Shown here: positions 1-4,820 of the stretch, in pieces
How positions within the stretch are numbered: the first letter of the stretch is position 1
Layout: every line of letters starts with the position of its first letter
Source: Candidatus Omnitrophota bacterium
GTDB lineage: Bacteria; Omnitrophota; Gorgyraeia; Duberdicusellales; Duberdicusellaceae
DNA: 6,250 nt
Reading direction: 5' to 3'
Assembly (NCBI GenBank): GCA_015486615.1
Contig: WFRI01000098.1
Coordinates: 1-6,250, forward strand
Program-made: the position numbers and the translations under genes
The notes under the pieces: generated by a model
Told to the model about the DNA's origin: nothing
Databases searched by the model: none
Seen by the model: only the letters and a program-made list of their open reading frames with translations

Positions 1-186
1 ATCCTCTCCCTCACTGAATCCGAAGATTACCTGCCTGCCGCGACGAGCACGGCGCAGGCAGGTCTTGAAAACCCACAAAAACAGGCAAAGGTCAAACAAT
101 ACGAACGCCAAATTGACCAATTAGTTTATAAATTATATGGATTGACAGAAGAAGAGATAAAGATTGTGGAAGGGAATAAGGTGTAA
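1..186 (+). CDS. C-terminus of an Eco57I/TaqI-type N6-adenine DNA methyltransferase or type IIG restriction-modification protein (5' end outside window)
   Basis: An open frame runs from the left edge to a TAA at 184-186 and gives 61 residues. The end contains KQYERQIDQLVYKLYGLTEE followed by EIKIVEG. From memory of these families, the IDxLVYKLYGLTEEEIxIVE signature is typical of the C-terminus of Eco57I-like or TaqI-like methyltransferases and type IIG restriction-modification enzymes, where it follows the target-recognition region. No catalytic motif lies in the window, so the class rests on this tail alone. Residues about 11-21 are encoded by a palindromic insert at 30-62 and are unlike the rest of the tail; without them the text would read DYLENPQKQ. 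It could instead be the modification subunit serving the type I locus downstream, but HsdM tails do not usually look like this. Confidence is good for a methylase or restriction-modification tail and moderate for the exact class. Confidence 0.65.
   Translation: MLSLTESEDYLPAATSTAQAGLENPQKQAKVKQYERQIDQLVYKLYGLTEEEIKIVEGNKV
30..62. repeat. 33-nt palindromic insert inside the methylase tail
   Basis: CCTGCCTGC at 30-38 is the perfect reverse complement of GCAGGCAGG at 54-62, with a 15-nt GC-rich loop between them. The segment is exactly 33 nt, so it adds 11 codons without shifting the frame. Taking it out joins the flanks as gat-tat-ctt-gaa-aac, giving DYLEN, a natural continuation of the surrounding protein. 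It is clearly more GC-rich than its surroundings. It resembles small palindromic elements that insert in frame in genes, such as the Rickettsia palindromic elements, but I cannot assign it to a named family. Confidence 0.6.
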
Positions 187-188
187 AT

Positions 189-353
189 ATGCCAAATATT
201 GCCATTAAACAAGAGATTATTGGAAAGAAGATATATTTGGTTAGAGGGCAAAGGGTGATGTTGGATAAGGATTTGGCAGAACTTTATGGAGTTGAAACAA
301 GAGTGCTTATTCAAGCAGTTAAAAGGAATATTAAGATTAAGAAGAAGACCTAA
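189..353 (+). pseudogene. Truncated ORF6N-domain protein (N-terminal stump)
   Basis: ATG at 189, two bases after the upstream stop, opens 54 codons ending at TAA 351-353. The protein carries the ORF6N core: KIYLVRGQRVMLDKDLAELY, then GVETRVLIQAVKRNI. ORF6N is a DNA-binding domain of phage and mobile-element proteins, usually followed by RFPEDFMFQLT and a further stretch to well over 100 residues. Here the match stops right after KRNI, the frame runs into IKIKKKT and ends, and no other frame continues the motif before radC starts one base later. This looks like a deletion or recombination junction between an ORF6N gene and the radC gene. A short translated product is possible, but about half of the DNA-binding domain is missing. 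Confidence 0.7.
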
Positions 354-354
354 G

Positions 355-1071
355 ATGAAAGAGGGATTAAATAACCATAAAACTTATAAAAATGCTATCA
401 AGAACTGGCCCAAAGACGACCGGCCCAGAGAAAAACTTTTTAAAGAGGGCGAGCATAAACTTTCTGATACCGAACTTCTGGCGATACTTCTTCGCAGCGG
501 CGTAAAAGGAGAAAGCGCTATTGACTTAGCAAGGAAAATCAAGCAAAAATTTAAGACTTTCCGCAATATGAGCCATACGGATTTAAGAGATTGGCAGGAA
601 TTTAAAGGTTTAGGCCAGGCAAAAATTGCCCAGATAAAGGCAGCAATTGAAATTGGAAGAAGATTTAGGGAAGAAACAATAAGAGAGAATAAAATTAGGA
701 TAAGGTCATCAAAAACAGTAGTAGATATTATGATGTTCAGGATGAGGGACCTGAAAAAAGAGGTTTTTAAGCTATTGTTGTTAAATTCCCAGAATAAAAT
801 TATTGATATTACAGAAATCACGGAAGGCACAGTTAATCAGGCAAACCCCATAATCAGAGAGATTTTCCACAAAGCCCTGCAGGCATTTGCCGCATCTATT
901 ATTTGCGTGCACAACCATCCTTCTGGAAACCCTGCCCCAAGCAAAGAAGACATAGAATTTACAAAAGAACTATCTTATGTAGGCAAAAGCATGCAAATAA
1001 GAGTATTAGACCATATTATTATCGGAGATAATAAATATTACAGTTTTGCGGATGAGGGAGAATTGAAGTGA
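355..1071 (+). CDS. radC: RadC family protein (JAB/MPN metallo-domain, UPF0758)
   Basis: The protein has 238 residues from ATG 355, a normal RadC length. The frame is open upstream to 286, but the extra residues come from DNA that encodes the ORF6N stump in another frame, so the start at 355 is preferred. Residues about 15-105 are the helix-hairpin-helix part: RPREKLFKEG, LSDTELLAILLRSG and FKGLGQAKIAQIKAAIEIGRRF-like text. Residues about 115-236 are the JAB/MPN domain, with VHNHPSGNPAPSKED containing the complete HxH-x7-S-x2-D metal site (H186, H188, S196, D199) and the family end LDHIIIGDNKYYSFADEG. The cellular role of RadC is unsettled; the old DNA-repair name is doubtful, and RadC-like genes are frequent in mobile and defence regions. 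The C-terminus reads GELK, while a duplicated tail at 1662-1710 reads GMV, suggesting this end was replaced. Its stop overlaps the next start (GTGA). Confidence 0.92.
   Translation: MKEGLNNHKTYKNAIKNWPKDDRPREKLFKEGEHKLSDTELLAILLRSGVKGESAIDLARKIKQKFKTFRNMSHTDLRDWQEFKGLGQAKIAQIKAAIEIGRRFREETIRENKIRIRSSKTVVDIMMFRMRDLKKEVFKLLLLNSQNKIIDITEITEGTVNQANPIIREIFHKALQAFAASIICVHNHPSGNPAPSKEDIEFTKELSYVGKSMQIRVLDHIIIGDNKYYSFADEGELK
1020..1059 (+). repeat. 40-bp direct repeat, left copy (radC 3' end)
   Basis: This stretch, coding for IIGDNKYYSFADEG of RadC, is identical over 40 bases to 1662-1701. Identity stops abruptly on both sides: T1019 against A1661, and G1060 against A1702. The two copies are 642 bp apart and enclose the NYN gene. 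Confidence 0.95.
1054..1060 (+). promoter_or_regulatory. Ribosome binding site for the NYN gene
   Basis: GAGGGAG lies 7 nt before the GTG at 1068, inside the end of radC. It supports the non-ATG start and implies translational coupling of the NYN gene to radC. Its last base lies just beyond the 40-bp repeat, so the second copy downstream reads GAGGGAA instead. Confidence 0.55.
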
Positions 1072-1559
1072 GAAGAGAGAAAGGTAATAATTACGCTTTT
1101 ATCGATAGCCAGAATTTGAATCTTTCTATAAAAGATCAAGGCTGGCATCTTGACTTTAAGAGATTCAGAATTTATCTTAAGGATAAGTATGATGTAATTA
1201 AAGCATTTATCTTCATTGGCTATGTTCCTACCAACGAAAGTTTATACCGAGCCTTGCAGGAATATGGATATATTCTAATTTTTAAACCAACTCTTCCTTT
1301 ACCTAACGGCAAAATAAAAGGTAACATTGATGCAGAATTAGTTCTTCATGCTATGACAGAATATCCTAATTACAATAAGGCAGTTATTGTAACCGGTGAC
1401 GGCGATTTTTATTGCTTAATTGACTATCTAAAGAAACACAACAAGTTAGAGAGGTTGATAATACCTAATAGATATAAGTACTCGTCTTTATTAAGAAACT
1501 TTACCAAAGATATGACTTTTATGAACGACTTGAAGGCTAAACTTGAGTATAAAAAATAA
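1068..1559 (+). CDS. NYN domain (LabA/DUF88-like, PIN-fold) putative ribonuclease
   Basis: This gene encodes 163 residues from GTG 1068, which overlaps the radC stop as GTGA and has a good ribosome binding site at 1054-1060. The NYN motifs are all present: YAFIDSQNLNLSI (D13, N16), GNIDAELVLHAM (D88) and AVIVTGDGDFYCLIDYL (D111, D113). These acidic residues form the metal site of NYN/PIN-fold nucleases, so RNA cleavage is the likely activity; substrate and partners are unknown. There is no membrane segment or signal peptide, so it should be cytoplasmic. The protein is a single compact domain with no added C-terminal LOTUS/OST-HTH domain. The overlap with radC suggests co-translation, yet the gene lies exactly between two copies of the radC 3' end, so it may be a later insertion. 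Family assignment is confident; function is inferred. Confidence 0.88.
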   Translation: MRREKGNNYAFIDSQNLNLSIKDQGWHLDFKRFRIYLKDKYDVIKAFIFIGYVPTNESLYRALQEYGYILIFKPTLPLPNGKIKGNIDAELVLHAMTEYPNYNKAVIVTGDGDFYCLIDYLKKHNKLERLIIPNRYKYSSLLRNFTKDMTFMNDLKAKLEYKK

Positions 1560-1560
1560 C

Positions 1561-1602
1561 GAGAGGCATTACCGCGGGACTTGCCCCTTTGGATAGCCTC
1601 TT
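1561..1602 (+). other. Imperfect hairpin after the NYN gene
   Basis: GAGAGGC at 1561-1567 pairs with GCCTCTT at 1596-1602 (six Watson-Crick pairs plus one G-U), enclosing a 28-nt GC-rich loop that contains the palindrome CCGCGG (1572-1577). It starts two bases after the NYN stop, so it may end or protect the transcript. There is no run of T after the stem, so a standard intrinsic terminator is not supported. It could instead be part of the sequence that came in with the NYN gene. Confidence 0.35.
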
Positions 1603-1661
1603 ATCGTGATTCAATTAAAGTATATAACACAAAGTTAATAAATGTCAAGGGGAATGTGAAA

Positions 1662-1701
1662 TATCGGAGATAATAAATATTACAGTTTTGCGGATGAGGG
1701 A
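1662..1701 (+). repeat. 40-bp direct repeat, right copy (radC 3' end)
   Basis: Identical to 1020-1059. Neither the sequence before it (GGGAATGTGAA) nor the sequence after it (TGGTGTAATAA) resembles the flanks of the left copy, so the duplicated block has sharp limits. Confidence 0.95.
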
Positions 1702-1710
1702 ATGGTGTAA
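1662..1710 (+). pseudogene. Second radC 3'-end remnant
   Basis: From 1663 the frame reads IGDNKYYSFADEGMV and stops at TAA 1708-1710. It has no start codon of its own, no upstream RadC sequence and no metal site, so it is only the last 15 codons of a radC gene. DEGMV is a more usual RadC ending than the DEGELK of the intact gene at 355-1071. This may therefore be the original end of that gene, displaced 642 bp by acquisition of the NYN segment. Confidence 0.8.
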
Positions 1711-1731
1711 TAATATGAATAGAGAGGTTAT

Positions 1732-4062
1732 ATGGAAATTTTAAGCGAAGCGGACACAAAGGCAAAGTTGATTGACCCAGCGCTTCATCGGCGAGGCTGG
1801 ACAGAAGAGCTCATAAGGCGTGAAGAAACTGAGAGAAGCATAGAAGTTATTGAGGGCAAAGCACGCCGAAAGCAAAAGGGCAGAACTGATTATCTTTTAC
1901 GTTTACAAGTTAATAAAAGCTCTCAACCGGTTGCCGTTGCTTTAATAGAAGCTAAGCGGAATAGCGAACCGCCTGATAAGGGTCTTGAACAGGCAAAGAA
2001 ATACGCGCGCCTGAATCATGTTCCTTTTGTTTATTCCTCTAACGGCTATCTTTTTATAGAATATGATAACTTCACCGGCAAAACTTCTCAATCTCGTCCT
2101 TTGGAAGAATTTCCTGCTCCGGAAGTATTGCGTAAGCGTTATGAGAAAGGAGTTGGATTTTCGCTTGATGACGTGAAGGCAAAACCTTTTCTTATCCCTT
2201 ATATCCACGGTGAAGCAAGCCGGCGATACTATCAGGATGCTGCCATAAGAGCGGCTCTGGAGAAGATTGTTCAAGGTAATAAACGGATTCTCCTTTTCCT
2301 TGCTACTGGTTCAGGGAAAACTTTTATCGCTGTCCATCTTCTTAAAAAGATTGCTGATGCGGGAAACTTACATCGTGTTTTATTTCTGTGTGACCGCGAC
2401 GAACTTCGTACCCAGGCTCTTTCTGCCTTTCAGAATGTTTTTGGCGCTGATGCCACGGCAGTATCATCTTCAGAGCCTCAGAAAAACGCCAGAATTCTAA
2501 TTGCTACTTATCAAACACTTAATGTAGCGAATGAAAGTGAAGATGCCAGCTTTTTTGTCGAGAATTATCCAGAAAATTATTTTAGTCATATTGTCATTGA
2601 TGAATGCCACCGAAGTGCATGGAACAAATGGAGTGTTATTTTAAAAAGAAATCCAGATGCTATTCATATAGGCCTTACAGCAACTCCCCGCTATTGGCAG
2701 GGAGGAGTTGAAATTGAGCATAAAGAAGATAAAGAAATAACCGCTAATAATCTAAAATATTTTGGTGAACCTGTTTATGAATATAGTATGGCTCAGGGTA
2801 TAGAAGATGGTTACCTCCCCGCCTGCGAAATAATAAGGCGCCGGACTGATTTAGACGAAAAAGGGATTACTCGCAAAGATATAGAGCGTTTAGGTGCAAA
2901 GGATGCTGTTACGGGAAAGCCGCTTATAATCGCGGAAACTAAAGAAGAATACAAAGCCCCTTCATTCGAAGTTCTTATACAATTACCTGATAGGGTAAAA
3001 GCCTGGTGCAGGGACCTTTTTGATATGCTGCTTCAAACAGGAGGCCCTCATCAAAAAACGGTTATTTTCTGTGTGCGCGATACTCATGCTGATGCGGTAA
3101 CAGAACAATTGAATAATTTTTATGCTGAGTGGTGTGAGCAAAATAAACAGGAGAGATTGAAGCCTTATGCCTTCAAATGCACTGCTTCTGTATCAGGGAG
3201 TGACTATATCGCTGATTTGCGGGGCTCTATGAGGAGCCATTTTATTGCCGTTACTGTTGATTTAATAAGCACTGGCGTTGATGTGCCGGTACTTCGTAAT
3301 ATAGTATTTTTCAAATATGTCCGTTCGCCTATTTCCTTCCAGCAAATGATGGGGAGAGGTTCGCGAATTCATTTGCCTACCAATAAATTGATGTTTTATG
3401 TTTATGATTATACCAATGCTACCCGGCTTTTAGGAAAGGATATTATTAGCAAGCCTGCTGTTCCGAGGCCTCCCGGCCCGCCTAAACCTCCGGAAAAAAT
3501 AATTCGCGTAGAAGGTTTTGATGTTCATATAAACCCCGCGGGGGAATACATTGTTATTGAGAAAGAAGGAAAGCTGGGAATGATTACCGTAGAGGAATAT
3601 AAAGAAATGTTAGCAGAATGCCTGATTGAAGAGACCAAAACCTTTGATGATTTTCGCAAACGCTGGATGAATCCCCAGGAGCGAAAGGCTTTAATAAATT
3701 CTCTTCCCAATGATGGCCGGGGAGTAAGGCTGCTTCAGGTTTTAATGAAACGGAAAGAATATGATATTTATGATGTCCTTTCTGAGATTGGATTTGGTTT
3801 AGCCCCTAAGACCCGCAAAGAAAGAGTAGAGGCGCTTCGCTATAAGCATGAAGCCTGGTTTAAGGGCTTATCCGAAGAGGCAGCGGATACGCTGTTTGCC
3901 CTTGCCAAGCAATTTGAGAAAGGCGGCGTGGAAGAATTAGAGAATCCCTATGTATTCAATACCCCCGATGTAGTTAAAGCCGGAGGATTAGACGTTTTAA
4001 AAATACTGGGAGAGCCAAAGGATATTATATACCAGACAAAAGAAAGGCTGTTTGCGGAATGA
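1732..4062 (+). CDS. hsdR: Type I restriction enzyme R subunit (EcoEI/EcoAI-like HsdR): nuclease plus ATP-driven DNA translocase
   Basis: The protein has 776 residues from ATG 1732, with AGAGAGG at 1721-1727 as a plausible ribosome binding site. The N-terminal nuclease domain (about 1-125) has GRTDYLL (D53) and LIEAKR (E73, K75), the PD-(D/E)xK site. The superfamily 2 motor follows: a Gln at 168 upstream of motif I, Walker A ATGSGKT (191-197), DECH (290-293), TATP (316-319), DLISTGVDVP (510-519) and QQMMGRGSR (537-545). After a proline-rich linker (about 576-587), the region from about 640 to the end resembles the EcoEI R C-terminal domain that docks on the methylase core. All motifs are intact and the length is typical. 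In the complex it would pull DNA past bound HsdM/HsdS and cut at collision sites away from the unmethylated target. HsdM does not follow it; the stop overlaps a broken DUF4062 gene. The gene itself shows no damage. Confidence 0.95.
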   Translation: MEILSEADTKAKLIDPALHRRGWTEELIRREETERSIEVIEGKARRKQKGRTDYLLRLQVNKSSQPVAVALIEAKRNSEPPDKGLEQAKKYARLNHVPFVYSSNGYLFIEYDNFTGKTSQSRPLEEFPAPEVLRKRYEKGVGFSLDDVKAKPFLIPYIHGEASRRYYQDAAIRAALEKIVQGNKRILLFLATGSGKTFIAVHLLKKIADAGNLHRVLFLCDRDELRTQALSAFQNVFGADATAVSSSEPQKNARILIATYQTLNVANESEDASFFVENYPENYFSHIVIDECHRSAWNKWSVILKRNPDAIHIGLTATPRYWQGGVEIEHKEDKEITANNLKYFGEPVYEYSMAQGIEDGYLPACEIIRRRTDLDEKGITRKDIERLGAKDAVTGKPLIIAETKEEYKAPSFEVLIQLPDRVKAWCRDLFDMLLQTGGPHQKTVIFCVRDTHADAVTEQLNNFYAEWCEQNKQERLKPYAFKCTASVSGSDYIADLRGSMRSHFIAVTVDLISTGVDVPVLRNIVFFKYVRSPISFQQMMGRGSRIHLPTNKLMFYVYDYTNATRLLGKDIISKPAVPRPPGPPKPPEKIIRVEGFDVHINPAGEYIVIEKEGKLGMITVEEYKEMLAECLIEETKTFDDFRKRWMNPQERKALINSLPNDGRGVRLLQVLMKRKEYDIYDVLSEIGFGLAPKTRKERVEALRYKHEAWFKGLSEEAADTLFALAKQFEKGGVEELENPYVFNTPDVVKAGGLDVLKILGEPKDIIYQTKERLFAE

Positions 4063-4699
4063 GAAAATATAAGATATTTGTAAGCGGCGTTCAGGAAGAA
4101 CTAGGCTCGGAGCGGCGGGCGGTTAAAGATTTTATTAAAAGCGATGCCCTTTTATCAGAATATTTCAATGTTTTTTTATTTGAAGATGCGCCGGCAAGAG
4201 GCAAACCGGCTCAGGCACATTGGAGATGATTAAGCAATGCCGCAAACAGGGCACTCCAGAGCCGGAATTTATTACTATACGCAATGTGGAATTTAGGACA
4301 ATTTTACCCCGGGATATATTTACTGAGTCTACTCTTACAAATATGGGATTGAATGAACGCCAGTTGAAAGCAGTAAAACTTGTTAAAGAAAAGGGAGGTA
4401 TAACAAACAAAGAATATCAAGAAATTTGCAATACTTCTGAAAGGACATCTACAAGAGATTTAGCCAGTCTTGTTTTTAAGGATATTTTTGAACAAGTAGG
4501 CAGAACCGGCAAAGGGACAAAGTATATTTTAAGACGCCGCAAAGACGCCAAAAGGGAAAAAGGGGCGCCCCAGAGAAAGTTTAGGAAGATGTTCAAAGTA
4601 ACAAATAAGACGGCAACTACTGACTTGAATATGTTTATTAAAGCCGGGATGATACAAACAAAGGGCAGAGGGCGAAGTGTGGAATACTTGGCCAAATGA
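4059..4699 (+). pseudogene. DUF4062-AlbA_2 (divergent AAA_4/RecG-like) accessory protein with the middle deleted
   Basis: ATG 4059 overlaps the hsdR stop (ATGA) and gives YKIFVSGVQEELGSERRAVK, then DFIKSDALLSEYFNVFLFEDAPA. This is the start of a DUF4062 domain. After about residue 46 the family match stops, the frame enters GKPAQAHWR and ends at TGA 4227-4229. A different frame, open from 4184, resumes with RQTGSGTLEMIKQCRKQGTP and EPEF, the conserved C-terminal text of AlbA_2/RecG-like accessory proteins, and continues to 4699. The junction is therefore near 4190-4202, and the rest of DUF4062 plus the whole AlbA_2 part (several hundred residues in complete relatives) is missing, with a frame change. 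Such proteins often sit between hsd genes of type I loci; their function is unclear. The 5' piece could still be translated as a 56-residue peptide. Confidence 0.75.
4220..4699 (+). CDS. C-terminal remnant with two winged-helix units; possibly a translated DNA-binding fragment
   Basis: This is the 3' piece of the broken DUF4062-AlbA gene, read as 159 residues from TTG 4220; ATG 4226 is an alternative start. No ribosome binding site is obvious, so translation is uncertain. Residues 1-40 (EMIKQCRKQGTPEPEF and after) are the end of the HATPase_c_4-like region. Residues about 44-104 form a winged helix (LNERQLKAVKLVKEKGGITN, then SERTSTRDLASLV and a GRTGKGTKYIL wing). After a basic linker (RRRKDAKREKGAPQ), residues about 119-158 repeat the same pattern: FRKMFKVTNKTATTDLNMFI followed by KGRGRSVEYL. 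If expressed it would be a small basic DNA-binding protein, but descent from the larger gene is the simpler reading. Confidence 0.45.
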   Translation: MEMIKQCRKQGTPEPEFITIRNVEFRTILPRDIFTESTLTNMGLNERQLKAVKLVKEKGGITNKEYQEICNTSERTSTRDLASLVFKDIFEQVGRTGKGTKYILRRRKDAKREKGAPQRKFRKMFKVTNKTATTDLNMFIKAGMIQTKGRGRSVEYLAK

Positions 4700-4703
4700 T
4701 GAC

Positions 4704-4791
4704 TACACGATTATCGTTAAAATTACACGATTGATTACACGATTTGTTTTTACATGATTAATAAGATTTTTACACTATGCGTTACACGGTT
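4704..4791 (+). repeat. Array of six TACACGATT-like 9-mers upstream of hsdS
   Basis: TACACGATT occurs perfectly at 4704-4712, 4724-4732 and 4736-4744. Relatives follow at 4751-4759 (TACATGATT), 4771-4779 (TACACTATG) and 4783-4791 (TACACGGTT). Start-to-start distances are 20, 12, 15, 20 and 12 nt, so the last three repeat the layout of the first three at an offset of 47 nt. The array fills the 121-nt gap between the broken DUF4062 gene (ending 4699) and hsdS. It could be an operator array or the decayed repeat-coding tail of the gene before it. No convincing promoter boxes are visible in the gap. Confidence 0.7.
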
Positions 4792-4820
4792 ACTTAATTA
4801 GCAGAAACGCGGTGCATAAA

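Noticed and set aside
384..830. Antisense open frame of 148 codons on the minus strand
   Set aside because: It lies entirely within radC, whose protein motifs are unmistakable. The antisense protein matches no family I know and reads as leucine, isoleucine and serine-rich shadow text. Other minus-strand frames (126-314, 1942-2274, 3525-3710, 4165-4410, 4417-4695, 5898-6116) were dropped for the same reason.
1600..1630. Possible promoter with TATAAC at 1623-1628
   Set aside because: The sequence 17 nt upstream (TTATCG region) matches the -35 consensus poorly, and AT-rich DNA gives such boxes by chance.
1020..1701. Duplicated radC ends considered as attachment sites of a classical integrative element
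   Set aside because: There is no integrase, tRNA or other mobility gene in the 642-bp unit, so only a non-autonomous or remnant element can be proposed; no mobile element feature was called.
1715..1744. Nine-codon reading frame (MNREVIWKF) just before and across the hsdR start
   Set aside because: Too short to judge, without its own ribosome binding site. It could be a leader peptide but nothing supports that.
2267..2500. Plus-strand open frame of 77 codons inside hsdR
   Set aside because: It overlaps the Walker A region of hsdR in another frame; the hsdR reading is certain and this frame has no recognisable motif.
3533..3542. Perfect GC palindrome CCCCGCGGGG
   Set aside because: It lies within the hsdR coding sequence without a T-run or other context, and the protein reads smoothly across it.
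4704..4791. Repeat array considered as a CRISPR array or plasmid replication iterons
   Set aside because: The units are 9 nt with irregular 12-20 nt spacing, far too short for CRISPR, and no cas, rep or origin feature is nearby.
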